From contig NC_051438.1 of assembly GCF_001649575.2 (NCBI RefSeq), forward strand, positions 8,178,677 to 8,242,676: 64,000 nucleotides of DNA, read 5' to 3'. A program made the translations under genes and the position numbers. The DNA comes from Kryptolebias marmoratus. Taxonomy: Eukaryota > Chordata > Actinopteri > Cyprinodontiformes > Rivulidae. Shown piece by piece: positions 23,988-37,496 of this stretch (positions are counted from its first letter, which is position 1; each line of letters opens with the position of its first letter). The notes under the pieces were generated by a model. The model was not told the DNA's origin and searched no databases. It saw only the letters and a program-made list of their open reading frames with translations.

Positions 23988-24206
23988 AGCAGGGGAAGGC
24001 AACCCTGGTCCTCGAGGGCCACTATCCTGCATGTTTTACTTGTTTCTCTGCTCCAACACACCTGATTTGAATCAATGGGTGATTAACAGGCTTCTGCAGA
24101 ACATGAGGAGGTCATTTAACCACTGAATCAGGTGTGTTGGAGCAGAGAAACAAGGAAAACATGCAGGATGGTGGCCCTCCAGGACCAGGATTGGAGAGCC
24201 CTGCTA
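23988..24206. mobile_element. small hAT-like MITE, ~215 bp
   Basis: It begins AGCAGGGGAAGGCAACCCTGG with TCCTCGAGGGCCACTATCC and ends GGTGGCCCTCCAGGACCAGG with GAGAGCCCTGCT: near-palindromic arms, with CTGCATGTTTTACTTGTTTC and its complement inside. The whole element can fold on itself. A target duplication is not obvious. Confidence 0.7.
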
Positions 24207-25314
24207 TAAAGGATCTCAAAAATTGAGGCTTGAAGGGAGACAGCGGGGACACTTGGTCTAGGAATAATATATTATATTACAGTATATTACTTTATACTTT
24301 TTACAGTAGATGCTTGTAAAATTTTAATAAAAGATCATTAAAAACTATTAAAAGTGCAGACTCAGTGCTGTGAAGGGCTTTAAAATCCAACTGAAACATC
24401 TCAAGAAAGTTGTGTGTTAAAAAGGACTGCAGCAGAATAAAAACTGTCTGTCTTACATTTTTGATAAAAGAGGAAGTTTTGAAATGGGCCTAAAATTTGA
24501 ATGGACAAATGAGTCAAGGTTAGGTTTCTTCAGCAACGGCTGCACAACCAAAACAGGCTGGAACAAAACCTGAACTGAGACCGCTGGTAAAAATCTCCAA
24601 AACATCAAAGCCAACACGTTTAAAAATACACATTAAAAACTAAGTTGGTGTACAAATCATTTGGGCAGGAGGATGTCTTCATGTTCTTGACTATTTTCTC
24701 CAGCTGATTAAAGCGCACAGGCTCAAACTACTGAAAGACAGACGAACATGTGACGGTGGCTGATGGTTCACCTGAAGGCTGGGAGATCAGTGATCGGAGG
24801 TTTTTGAGTCTTTTTAGTAAAAAAACTGCTGTTCCAGAGGAGTTCTCAGGACATGTAGATGGAGGGGTATTCAGAACAGAGCTGATGGTGGCAAAAAGAA
24901 CCAGAGGATTGTGGGAATTATTCACAATAACACTAGAAAAGAAATAGGCTTTTTCAGCTTTAACAATGTCCTGATACCGGAACAGACTCTTAACATAATA
25001 AAAGACACTTCTAGTTGATCTTTTTTCCACTTTCGTTCAGCTTTCCCTGCGTTCTCGTCTGGCAGAACCAGGGATGTCATTCGTCCAAGGTTCAGACTTT
25101 GGTTTGGGTTGGACAACTTTAAACAGAGCAATAACATCGAGAATCCTTTGAAATTTAAGACAGAAATTAGAGGTAATCTCCTCAGTATTAAAACCACTCT
25201 AAAACCTCGTTAAAAGCACCAGAACACTGTTCAGCAGCTGATGTGTTAAAAACACGACATTGTGTCGGAATAATTAGGACATTGTTTTGTCTTCCATTCA
25301 TTTCTGCAGCAGAC

Positions 25315-25440
25315 TATAACCCTAAACCCAACCATTACCCATCCATGCCTATTCTTAACCTAAACCTAACCCCGAACCCAGAAATGGCATTTTATTGTTC
25401 TAGGATGGGGATTTGATCCCCAGAAAGACTACGGTAGTTG
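25315..25440. repeat. degenerate CCCTAA-rich dispersed repeat
   Basis: AACCCTAAACCCAACC, TTAACCTAAACCTAACCCC then AAATGGCATTTTATTG and TAGGATGGGGATTTGATCCCC. The same order appears at 48535-48665, so this is a dispersed element with a telomere-like degenerate stretch and not an internal telomere array. Confidence 0.6.
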
Positions 25441-28400
25441 GTTATACCAAAAAAGGTCCAAAAAGGAGACAAAAATAGGTACACACACACTCTTACATGC
25501 CACAATATTAGCCCATTACAAATGTGCTTGTTTGGTGCTGTATAAGTACACTACACCTGTAAAGTACAAATCAATAATAACAACAACAACAACAACCTGT
25601 TTTTCAGTCTCAGTGACAGAATAAGCAAGAAATCCAAAAGTGAACACAGAAAAACAAACAAAACCTCTCAGTGGAGCCAAAACGTAGATCCTGCTTTAAG
25701 TTCCATCTAAGCAGCTTGTAGTTATGTAAGCAGGACCGAAGCTTGATTTTTGTTTTCTGTAGAGTCACAAGAAAAGCAGCGGTACATTCTTAAAATCCAG
25801 TTTTCACATTTGGTGAGATTTAGTCCTGTCACAGACACTTACTTCTGATGTACGAGTCCACGTCACTGCAAAGTAAATCATCTCAGAACCACCAGCTGCT
25901 GACTCCCCCTCTCGCTCCTCAGCTGCTGGCCTTAAAATGACTCCTGCTGAAGAATTGCACCCGGTGTCACAGTCATCATATACTTTTAGAATAATTTGCC
26001 TGCTATTTTGGTAGTTTCCTGACCAGGGCCGCAGATGTGACAGTCTCAATGATGACTCGGTTTAATGTTGAGTCTTGACACGACTCAGGATTAGATCAGG
26101 GGATCGAAACCCCTCGTAGCGACAAGCTGAAAGGGTTTTATCTCCTCACACTTGCTCACATTCACTTGTCATGCTGGGTTCTGAGACCCTGAAGGGGGGG
26201 GACAAAGGTTTGACTTGACTTACTCTTATTGTACAATTTCATTTTAAGGGTAGTAAAACAGCAACTTCTTATGTTTGTTACACAAATGTTAACAATAACA
26301 GTTTATGGACATCATTCAAAATTTTGTTTTGGAGCATCAATTTAAGTATGTAGCTGTACACATAAATCAAGTTTCAGTACGTATCTTGGTTTTAGAGTCA
26401 TAGTTCAATATGGGTTTGGTATAACAAGTAATAAAAAACAAATGCCAAACTGTTTTTTTCCCCCCACTTATTTTAAACAGAAACTAACCCTCCCAGGCAG
26501 AAACATAATCCACCTTTTCAGGTGTGGAGGTCTCTAAGGTAGCAGGTGATGCACAGCAGGGCAGGAATAGAAAGCGGATAACTTCACTATAAATTTAAAA
26601 ACATACAAAAGTCATATTGTTCTGTCTTATTCATCCAATTTGCACCTTAAACAGTGTCCTACAAGCAACGTGCTGAACACAAAGTTTGATAAACTCCAAA
26701 ACTGAAAGGGATCTTTCTTTTCTTAAATAAATAGTACAAAAAGTAAGAGCAGTTTTGAATAATTTGGCCTAAAGTTGATGTAAAATCTGATGTAAAAGGC
26801 AACACAGGTGCTGAATAACACCTCCCAGTGTGCAAACACTACATAAGTAAACGTCAAACGCTCACACCTGACTTCTCGGCTAGCTGAGAGCGAGTGTGCC
26901 GTTCATACACGGTTTGTGTTTATTAAACATCTGATGAACTGTTTTACTGTGTTTATTACATACCAGAGGGTGTGTGAATTATGATCCTTGTGGAGATCAG
27001 CGGGAACCCAAAGCTTTTCCACGCAGCTGGTTTGAAATGAAACAGGCAAACCTCCAAGCTGCTGCGTTTCATCGGAACTCGTCATTCTTGCTTTGCTTCA
27101 GTGTTGAGTGTTTTAGATCGTATCTTCCTCTACCCCTTTATGTCGCAGCAGTTTAAAAAAATGTGGGCCCTGTTCTAGTTGAGTGATCGCCTGTGACTAA
27201 CGAATTCTTCATCTGATTGCCCCCACCGGACCCCAACGATCCAGTACAAATGACACGGCGACAAATTATGTTACTGGTGGCAAACATAATAAACTGTACT
27301 AATGACAATTTTTAAAATTACAATTCAGACTTTTACAAAGGGCTGTTATTCTAACAAGTTGAAATAAATATAAAGTTTTGGCCTTTTTTTTTTAAAGAAG
27401 TCTATGTCTTCCCATAGTTTCAACCCAACATCAGACTTGGATTTCTGAAAGCTCCCTCTGTTGTAGACATGGACTAAATATTAATAGACTTTCCAGTCAG
27501 AGGACGATTACAGCACTACATCTGAGTGAACAGAACCGGAAGAAAACAGACAAAAACTAACCTAAAGACGCTCTTCTGTCTCTAAGATAAAGACTCGATG
27601 CTCTTGACCACTCCAACCTTTTTGTCCACAGCCTTTGTGAGTTTTTCTAAAGTTGGAACATGTTATTAATGCAGCTTCAGAAACTAAGAAAACAATGACA
27701 GTTTTAAGCTTTTGAATTGGTTCTTTGTTAACTTTTTCATAAAAAATGAGATTACTGCTTCAATAAAAGTAATTAGAACTAGCAGTAGTAACTCCTTGGA
27801 CAAACTGTGGATACATTTTGCTGAAGAGCCTTTGAAAACTAATATGATCAGAGTTATTCTTCTTGCAAATACAACTAAAAACAGGGTTTAAAAACAAGAG
27901 TGATGCATTTATATGATCAGCCACTACTGATTAACATCTTTTTCGACTTTTTCAGTCTTTGTTTATGACTCGTTAAGCAGTCAGATAAAAAAGATATAAG
28001 AACCTATTTATTAAAAGTTTATGTCTATAAAAATAATCTTTAGAGCCGAGGTAATAGAAAGGCAGCAAAGAGAGAGTAATTGTGCGTTCTATTTGTGCTT
28101 GGAAGTCAGAAAAATCTACTGGAATGTTTCCTAAAGCTGAAATTTTGATAAAAAGTGTCCGATTTCTGACGAGCCACGACTTCAAAACCCAAAATGGCTG
28201 ACTGGTACGTGAAAAGCTATGATACCATCAGTGATAAACTTGTTCATTTCTGTCTGTTTGCAGAGACAGTACTGTACTGCAACGTTTAGTGAAAACGTCA
28301 TGTGTTTGAATACACAAATGCAGAGAAATACATGTTATCTGCTTGTAATGCTAACAAAGATTAGCCAGGTTACTAAGAATGAGAATCAGTGAACCCTGCT

Positions 28401-28474
28401 GTTTGCTCTGACTCACAACCGGAACACAGTCAGGTCAGGATCGACTTCATTCCCAAATCTGAGTTTAAACTTCC

Positions 28475-28570
28475 AAGCAGGGGCGGACTGTCCATCAGGA
28501 GCACCGGGACATTTCCTGGTGACCTGGCTCGGTTCGGGTCACACTTGCATTTCGTGCGGCTCATAGACTG
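28475..28570 (+). mobile_element. fragment of a 'GGGGCGGACTG' element
   Basis: GCAGGGGCGGACTGTCCATC, AGGAGCACCGGGACATTTCC and CATAGACTGAGCAGC resemble the end of a common vertebrate DNA element. Only one end is recognised. Confidence 0.4.
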
Positions 28571-29834
28571 AGCAGCAGCAATGGGGAAAAGACAGACAGG
28601 CACACACACCTCCTCGCCCCTGCCTTTCTTTTCCTTCTTTTCACAGCCGTGAAAAGACACATAACAGGTGCGTGCTCGCCCCCAATGACCTGTGATGACT
28701 CGTGCACGCGCGGGTCGTATGTTCACGCCTCCCTGTACGTTCAGCTTCTGTCCGGTTTGGGTCACATGGCTTATAAAACGGGGGGATATAAAGACCCAAA
28801 GCAAAGTGCTGTAAGGTTGTGTTTGTTCATCAGGGAGCAGGTGAGACGGAAAAGTGAAAAGCTGGCTCAGCCTATCAGAACAACGAGATTAATGAGATTA
28901 GTTTCACTTTGAGGAACCTAAGGGCGCCAAAACTCACTTAATAGAACAAATGTTTTACATTTCTACAAAGGATATCACAAATTTAGAATATAGTTAACAA
29001 ATAGGATCTGAAAAAAATGTCCAAAAATTCTGATTTTCTGTATCCTTCATAAACTCCACTAATAAATGATCTGAATATTATAATCCTTGTCTTATATTAT
29101 TTTATTTAACCTTTGTTTTACAAGGTAAAATCCCATTGAGATTAAGAACATATTTGTTGTTTTATGAACATAGCCAAATGCATACAAATAGTCAATTAGA
29201 GAAAATGATTACTTTCTTTTACACAAGTCAGTAAAGATTTGTTTAATGTTATTGTTGTTTAACGTTTAAAATTAGTGTAATGTTATAGAGAATAAATGGA
29301 GACATCTGCAGTGCACCACCTGTGTATCTCTCATTTGTTGTATGAAACTATGATTGATTTTCACATTCCTAGTGAGTTTAAAAGGGTTTATGCAGAGCAT
29401 AACGCAGGGCAACATAATTTTAGTTTATGTGATTTGAGTATAGATTATTACACCACAGCAGAAACATTTATATTGTAGGTATTCAGTTGATGATGTGTGC
29501 AGATGGGGTGCATTTAAAGCTCGCTCAACTTAACTCCTTGGTTGTTTGTGTTAATCGGGTGGTGGTGGCCTGGGATGGATTAGGAATGTCCCAACCAAAC
29601 TTTTTCTTGTCCCTGATACCAATCAAAGTCATTTACTTGTATTATTTTGCTTTTTATCACAGCACAGATTTGCACATTAGATACAAGTACAATATAGTTA
29701 TTAAAATCATGTTCATCGGCACCTCAGTAACTCTAAACCGCTGTAAAGAAAACAAGTGTTCATGTTGTTCCTCAAGTTGTTTTTTTATTTAAAATTCAGT
29801 CCCCTTTCCTTTAATCCTTTGTGCCCTAACGCTG

Positions 29835-30100
29835 TCAAGTGACTCGTCACTTCTCTTGAGAGTTCTCTCTAAAGTGTGTTGCTTCGCCGTGTTAGCTTTG
29901 AGAGTTAGCTGGGTGAACTCGGAGTACCCAGCCGAGTGTTTGGATTTTAAATGGCCAATTAAATTGGTTATATTGAATGCAGTTCAATCGCTTCTGTGAC
30001 GAGAAATACCTGAATTGCAAACAGTCAGTAAGCAACTAGCTGCTCAGCTGTTCTCATTTTGTACTTTACTTCCACATCGCAGAGACGTTGGTATGTTCCC
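29835..30100 (-). pseudogene. hAT transposase BED-finger remnant, second copy
   Basis: Homologous to 12411-12700. On the minus strand the RHLKSKH-type segment and the downstream frame are still recognisable, but the cysteine part is disrupted. GACCCGAGGGTTAAAGC at 30255 may be a terminal piece of the same or another element. Confidence 0.6.
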
Positions 30101-30504
30101 TCGTACTGTTTTATAACATCTGTGTTACGGACCGGCTGATGTAAAACCATAACCAGAAGGCCAGCAGACATCCAGAGGCAGTCAGCTACTCTGACACTGA
30201 CCAATGAAAGACTTAAGACAGGAAGAGGAGCACTAGTAACTTGGGGTCTGTTTGACCCGAGGGTTAAAGCACACTGCACAATTTGTTGACATGCTTAGGT
30301 GCAAGAACTGAGCTGAAAACAAGCCAAAAAGCAGCAAAAATGAGAAAAAAGTTGAAAAACTTTTAGAAAATCTGAAAAACTGTCAATCAAAACAACTTTA
30401 AATCAAAAGCAATAAACATTATTGTCCGTCTTTCATTTTCAGGTTGGAAAGTCTGCTTGCTTGAATAGAATATGTAAAGAAACAAGGGGTGGTTTAAAAC
30501 ATTT

Positions 30505-30545
30505 GCACAGCATTTGCACAGCACTGTGCAAATGTTTTGGCCATA
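30505..30545. repeat. perfect palindrome, possible transposon end
   Basis: TTTGCACAGCACTGTGCAAA is a near-perfect 20-base palindrome preceded by a second CATTTGCACAGC; GTGCAAATGTTTTGGCC follows. The pattern resembles the ends of some fish Tc1/mariner derivatives. Confidence 0.45.
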
Positions 30546-32239
30546 ATTATTCAGCTTGTGGTCTGACTGAAAAATACCAAACGCAGCATCAAACCGAGTG
30601 TTCCCAAAGTTACAGAAATCTTCCAGTTCGGACAATATAAAAAATATTTACAAGCCTTTCTTTTCCTGTTATTTTGACAAAAATGAGTAAAGTCAGAGCT
30701 CACCAGTTTACTCTCCATGACAAATTGTTTTCCAAAGGGTGCAGAGCAGCCTGCCTGCTGTTTGTATCCAGTATTTTGCTTTGGATCTTTTGAATGAGAC
30801 AATAAGGAAATCATGGGAACTGTAATCTAATAACAATGTACCATATGTGGAAAAAGAGATGAGATTTCACAAAAGGGATGGGGCAACGTTGGGCTAATTC
30901 CAGCAGCACGGATTTGACATTTAGCTCCGCAATGACAAAATACCTCTGAGAATAATAATCTCTGTTTGTACTGCACTTTTCAAAAGCAAGTTACAAAGTG
31001 CTTCGCTGGATGTAAATACTTTAAAACAGATGAACCAAAACACGGCAAGGGGACGCAAATGAAACAAAAAGGCGGATACAAATGAAAGATGCCTCCTGAA
31101 CAATGATTTCATGGAGGCACTGCAGCGTCAGGAACACCTGCATAAATCTGACATCACAACAAGTCTGTTGGAAACCTGTGTGAGAGTTAATGGAGGCAGG
31201 TGTTAAATGGAAACGGAGGCCTCTGCAGATCCAGAGGGTTTTGTGAAGCTTGGTAAAAAAACAACAACACACAACTAAAGACACACAGGAGCAGAGGAAG
31301 GAGGACGGCCACACATCCAACAAACAATCAATCTGTGGATCAATCCCGTCCAAACAGCGCTGTAATTCTCTCCAATCAATTCTTGTGTCAAAGAGTCAGT
31401 TCAGTCCCATTTACAAACCTGAAAAGTCCCGTGCCACATGTCGGTCGGAGGGCTTCCCACGAACACAACACCTGGGGGGGGGGGACACATTTCTGACGTT
31501 CTCACTGAGACCCAGGTGAGGACGCCGAGACGTTTTCATGTCTGTGCGTCCTCGTCAGAAGAATCTACATCAGCCTAGCTGAGGCTAAGGCCCGATAAAG
31601 ATGGAAGATGCTTTGCTTAAAAAGGTGAAAATGGGACAAAGTGAGGAACAGTCACTAAACACACATAAGAGATGCATTCGAACCCAAACATCTCCAGCAA
31701 GATTCAAAACCGAACTCTGAGCGGATCAGAGAAGCTCGAATTACAACACGCAGGCAGCATTTTTATCCTTACACAAGGAAATATATATTTTTGATCTTAT
31801 TAATATTCTAAAAGTTACAAATGTTTAAAAAAGTTTGAAATGATTACAGCACTGACTAAATAACTAGAGGTTCGGCCAACATGAGATTTTAATTTTTTTT
31901 TGGCTGATACAGCTGTGAATCTTCAAAAGACGGGGGTTTTGTTCATCGTGTATTTTTCTTTTTTTTTTTAAATACAACAATGTCAGCCAATTTTATTCAG
32001 TCTGCCAATTGAACTATCTCTGAAAATGACACCTGGTTGTCCTGATGCCGAAAGGAAGCACAGCGTGACTAAAGTTTGAAATGTCCACTTAAAACATGCG
32101 AACATGGTTAAGTAAAGATCATGGCTGGAAACTGAAACAGTCAACGCCATGTAATGGGAAAAATACTGTTTCAGTGATTCTTGCTGCATGTGACCACCAT
32201 GTTTTAGTTTAGTTAGGAATGCCTTCATTCTTATCCCTA

Positions 32240-32545
32240 TAGGGTGCCAGGATGTATGTGTTATCTGGTCCTTTTGTTCCCCCCTGATCCCTCCTGACTG
32301 TATGGAAATTTACCAGTATGTGCCTCCTTAATTACCCCCCCTTGTGATCAACTATCTGACCCTTCTGTTCCCCCCTGACCCCTCCTCATCCTACAATGGT
32401 ATAAGAAGGGGGCACTATCTGTAATGCTTCAGACTCACTCTGTTGACTCACCTCAGCACAGTGATTCTCAGCTATATAGCTTAAATAAATTATCCTAAGA
32501 CAAAACTTCGTTGTCCTCTTTGGTAAAGAAAATTCCATAACAACC
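32240..32545 (+). mobile_element. possible solo LTR
   Basis: A ~300-bp block with C-rich direct repeats (TTGTTCCCCCCTGATCCC and TCTGTTCCCCCCTGACCCC), a TATAAGAAGGGGG box-like site at 32400, and TAAATAAATTATCC as a poly(A)-signal-like site at 32484, ending near TTCCATAACA. Promoter, then poly(A) signal, in a short block without coding sequence is LTR-like. Ends and target duplication are not established. Confidence 0.4.
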
Positions 32546-34616
32546 ATCAGAGCAAAATGCAGGACATTGGGGCACAATTGGAAAATCTGAATAAAATCCA
32601 TTGCAGGTTATCGTGGAACCTGTTGTAACGATTTGGCTTGTTGGCCTGGAACATAAAACTGTGACTATATTAAGCAGCTTCAAGGGTTTTTTGTTTAATT
32701 GGTTTTAATAAAAACAGCCATCTATGGTAAAAAGCTTCAACACAACAGCCAGCGGCCACAATGGTGATCTGCTTGAAGCCGCACCGGGCGCGTCCTCAAT
32801 CCTCACCTGCACAGGAACGTCCAGTTAAAGAGATCAAGCCGAGCCCGACCGCTGCAGTACCACCGCTGGGCCAGTGAGGATGCAGATGTGGTCTAACAAG
32901 TCTGGGCTTTCCCTAACAATAGAACTTCAAACTTTACAAAAGGGACAGGCGATGCAATAATAATACCGGATCAGGATTAGAACATGAGACTGGGCAAAAA
33001 ACATTACCGTCTGGTGGCCAATAAAACCTGTAGTTTCACTACCAGGAGGTAGAAAAAGAGAAGCTAAAGTTCACAGGAACTCACAGATGCTTGTATTTAC
33101 TTTGAATATAATAATTTCTCCTCGCCTGATTGTTGAACGCAGCTTTCATAAACGGCGTCAACAGAGCTGTTCCAGCCATGTGTGTTTGACGCAGCCGAAA
33201 CATTTCCTGTTATTAAAGTCTAATTTAATAGAAGGGGTACCTGCACTCTGGAAGCACGGCTCACTTTAACTTTATTAGAAAGAGTTGAAGCAGTCCAACT
33301 CTTCACTGGTTGGACTCATTTCCTTCTCATGGTTTACCCAGGAGAAGGAAATGAGGGATACTTGCATATACAGAAAAGGGACCCGTAACGTATTTATCTA
33401 TTCACATTTAACTTTATTACAGCTGTATGCACCATGACCTTTTTGAATGTCATGAAGCCCATTTAGGTTTACTAATGGAATTACAAGCAGGACTGCCCTT
33501 AAAACAACAATAAACATTTGCCAGCTGTAGCATTAAAAATGTCATCACTTTCTTCCCCTTCTTCAAAAACAGGAATAGGAGAGATAATTTTACATGTGTT
33601 CAGAGAAATTCGGGGCAAAAAATGACATTATTTTGAAAGTTTTTGGACTATTCCTCCTCAGCTGAGTGAAACTTTAAGGGTTTTCTGAAGCTGGTGAAGC
33701 AACAAGAAGTAAAAACCAGCTTTAAGCAGCTGGTTACCAGTGAGCCAAGCCCCCTCTGGGATGCACACCATCGAGCAACGTGAGGGCTTTATCTGCTCGA
33801 AAATATTTAAAATAAAAAGGCAAATCAACCTTCATGGACGTGGCATCCATTTCTTTGTGAGTGTTAAACCATCAGGTTGACTGAATTACAACAAATTCCC
33901 TTTATGATTGAACTCATTTCAAGCATGTATTGCTTTGGGTATTCTAACGTAATTATGAGTTTGTCCTTTAAAGTTCTGGTCGACAGAAACCATGTTCCCC
34001 GATGATGAATAACACTGTGGGAGACGGACATTCCACATATGTTTACTGTAAGGTCATTTAAGTAGACCGAAAACATGATCAAAGACCTTCTCGAGTCTAT
34101 TAGATAAATCAACCCAAAGCAATGTAGGAAAATGGTAAAAAGTATAAAACTCCTACAAAGGCTCAATGTTACATTTGAGGAACGAAAAAGCATAAAAGTA
34201 ACAGTTATGGGACATTTTTAGAGCGTGGAGTGTTGTGATGAACGTGTGATCTAAGCTCACATTTCTGCACATGAATCAACCGGAAAAGGCCTGAGAGTGG
34301 CGCCGCAATCAGTGATAATTTGCGCTTCCTTTATTAACTTGTAAATGAAGGATGTTTCTACATGGAATGATAATAAAATTGCCCATATATTGCATATAGT
34401 AAGAAACTGTTTTAATATTTAAAAATAGGCTTGACGTGACTGAAAATCTTTCCACTAATTGTTATACATTAAGATTAAAAAAAAGCCTGTGGATTTAATC
34501 AGAAGTTACAGCAATCTAGCAATATATTTTTTTTGATTTACCCCTTTAAAAATGACAAAAAAAACTATAGTAAAATTGGCAAAATTCAAAAATCCTCCCA
34601 AGTGCTTCACCCAAGA

Positions 34617-34700
34617 ATCATGAGGGGAGAGGAGGGGTACACCGTGGACAGGAAGCCACTCCATCACAGGGTCATCCATAGTGACACAAACAACAATACA
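34617..34700 (-). mobile_element. L2-like LINE 3' fragment (short)
   Basis: GAGAGGAGGGGTACACCGTGG, ACAGGAAGCCACTCCATCAC and AGGGTCATCCATAGTGACAC match the central part of the larger copy at 49031-49412. Confidence 0.55.
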
Positions 34701-35540
34701 AACAGGGTTGTGCATCGAGTCTCCAGAAGCTATTGGAATCAAGACTAACATGCCAATTCTCCTGAAATTGTTCAAACTTTTAGATTTCGATTCCTAGTTT
34801 TGATTCCCGGAAGAAGAAGCCACAGAACAGTCCTAGTCACATGACTAAATTAAATTGCTCTAGCGGGAAAGATGCGCTCTCTCTGGGACTTGTTTTAATT
34901 TGTGTCAAATGTACAGACTTCAAAGTTTACACCAGTTTTTAAATTATGTCGATAGGCCGCGTGAAACCAAAACTAAGATAAATAATTCACGCAGCGTCTT
35001 TTTCTGAAAATCATCATCATATCTGAAGCATGTTAGAGCAAGAGGCAGCGGCAAAGACTGAGAGTTCGATCATTCAATCTCACCCCCAACCCCACCGAAT
35101 AATAACTTTTGAGGCAAAGTTATTAGTTAATTGACAAACAATCTACAGGAAGAAGAAGAAGAAAGAGGCACAAAAGTTAAAGGAAGCTCGGCGGCGACAA
35201 AACAAACAAAAAACAGTGAGAGTGGGAGTAAGAGTAATGAGATTTGAGATATTTACCAGGTTTGGATTTTATATTTAGGGTGTACTTTAGTGTGATTAGT
35301 GTTGTCAGAGTTAGTGAGTTTGAGTCGACCCATTGCTAATGTCAGCCAGGAAGTTCACAAGACTCCGTAATGTGCTGCTCCGTTCACCATAACATCCAAG
35401 AGAAAGCCGTTGGTCGCCACAGAAAGGTTACAGCGCATATTGTGTCTACAAAGAATCAGAATTGAGAATCGTTAGGAACCAGAATCAAAAAGAGGAACCA
35501 AAATTGTTCAAACAATGCCCAACCCTAAAAACAAACAAGT
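34700..35540. mobile_element. hAT-like element with 'GATTC' ends
   Basis: The left end carries GGGTTGTGCATCGAGTC, AAATTGTTCAAACTTTTAG and GATTTCGATTCC; the right end carries GAATTGAGAATCG, TTAGGAACCAGAATC, AAAATTGTTCAAACAATGCC and CAACCCTAA. These are imperfectly inverted, as in the 'GGGTTGGGCATCG..GATTCC' fish elements. Interior ~700 bp without a coding frame. Confidence 0.5.
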
Positions 35541-36009
35541 TTGTATTTCTATCCTTATTAGAACATTGTATTGACTTCCATTGGTTTCTACAGCTTAATG
35601 GCTGCTACAAACAAGAACTGTTGTCTCTTCCTGGGCATAGCTGTAGCTTCAGAGGGCTGGGGCTTATCTTCACTGACGTTACACACTGACCAAGACATCA
35701 GACCTCCACTGGACTGACACGAAAATACACACAACACATCCATACCTGGGCTCAGTGCAGATTCACCTATTAAATGACAATTCCTCCTTTGGATTCTGGC
35801 AGAAAATATATGAAGGTTCAAAAAGAAACATGGAAGTTCTACAATAAGGTGACTGCTGCACCTTCATTCAGTCCTTGTGCTGATATAAAAACATTATAGG
35901 AGGCAAAGTATAAGCATCAAGCCCTTTATTAAGTATTCACCCTTTGTTCTTCCATTCATTCTTCTTCTCCTGTTCACAGCTCCACCCACAGCTTTGAAAA
36001 GACCCACTC

Positions 36010-36680
36010 AAAAATACATCAGAACATGTGACTCTATCAGGAGTTCTGACCTATGACTTGGTAGCAGTAGATGATACGATGTCGACAAAATTCACAAAAA
36101 TGAAAAAAAAATTCCTTCATAGACAACAATGGGACTTTTGGTGTAATGAGAGAGAAAAACCCATCCCTCTTTGGAGCTCTGCAGTTCAGGACTACTTCAC
36201 AGTAGAAATAACAATCCATCGATGCTCATCAGGAACAGAAAGAGAGTTATATTCTCACCAGATTGATGAGCTAACAGCTAGTCAGAGCAGGGCCAAGACC
36301 AAAGTGGATTGCTGTGTCTTAAAAACAACTCCAATCTAAAAAGAAATCTAGCAGTTTATGCAAACTCTGTTTTATAAAGGTTTCACATTACAAGCAATAT
36401 ACATGCAAGCACAATATTGTAGTGGCAAAAGCAAGAAGCTGCGACACGTTGAGCAGGAACAGTATAATATTTCTACAGGAATAACCATCTCCTGTGTATT
36501 TGACAGTGGTGTAAAGGTTTAAAATAGTGTTCAGTTGAACTACTATGAAATGTTTTGAGGTTTGAGCTGTTTTAGGATGGTAATAATCCACTTTTTGTCT
36601 TGGCTAACTGTTAGCTCGTTAATTCAATGAGAATTTAACTCTATTTCTCCAAACTCAGGTTGTTGAAGGAGCCGATGGGG
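36010..36680. mobile_element. inverted-repeat MITE (copy 2, decayed)
   Basis: It shares with the 3.3 kb copy the phrases GATTGATGAGCTAACAGCTAGT, GTTAGCTCGTTAATTC and TTTCTCCAAACTCAGG in the same order. Ends are poorly preserved and the boundaries are approximate. Confidence 0.5.
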
Positions 36681-37408
36681 GGGTTAAATCCTAGTCTGTG
36701 ACGCATCGCATCGCGAACATGTTAGATTCTGGACCAATTTTCAAATGTCAAAAATCTATTTTGTTAATCTGTGCTGCCACTTTAAGAGAGTCGGCAAAGT
36801 CGTTGCTGTGCTGTTTGTCCCAGCAGAGTCTCACTGTGGCGTCCTGCAGTAGAAACGCGTTGCAGGAAAGCTGTTTTCACTTCTTCGTCTTCTTTTCTTC
36901 ACTGAACCCTTAAGCATATGTGAAACGAGTCAGAATGAGCTCAGGTTGCTGCGCAAAAAACACAAAAATTTGTGTAAAAATTAGTCTATAAAGACATCTA
37001 GCAATCACTGTGACTAAAATAGGATGCAATCTTCCTAATCCACCTTTAGATCAAAGTTTTCTAACAGGTGTGACTTCTGTTCTGAAATAAGCCTTTTAAT
37101 TTTCTTTGAAACCATTTTTGTTTGCCAGTTCCCATATTGTCAGGAAATCCCATCGTATAATGTCTGGCGTCACTGTGAAGCTCGGGGATTCCCCTTTTTA
37201 AACATCGGGCTCCCGTTGAAATTACTCCAGACCAATCAAGAATCCAGTTTTCAAACCAGCACTCATAAGCAAAACTAGCTTATTGCCAGATTTCAACAAA
37301 CTACGAATCATTTTAAAGTTTTTGAGCTGGAGCGTTAGAAAATAATGTTGTTGTTTTTCTTTTTCGCTGCTACGTTCTGCAGCAAACTCACAGTACAGAT
37401 TTGGCAAC

Positions 37409-37496
37409 TGTTTTACAGCCGGATACCCTTCCTGGCACAACCTGGACTTGAACCTGCAGCCTCAGGATTACAAGACCACCGAGCTACCGCTGCCTC
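37409..37496 (-). mobile_element. tRNA-derived SINE, 3'-truncated copy
   Basis: On the minus strand it reads AGCTCGGTGGTCTTGTAATCC, GCAGGTTCAAGTCCAGGTTG and AGGAAGGGTATCCGGCTGTA, the same head and body as the SINE at 17827 but lacking the L2-like tail. Confidence 0.75.

Noticed and set aside
25315..25400. Interstitial telomere repeat
   Set aside because: The CCCTAA text is degenerate and its flanks are shared with 48535-48665, which shows a dispersed repeat.
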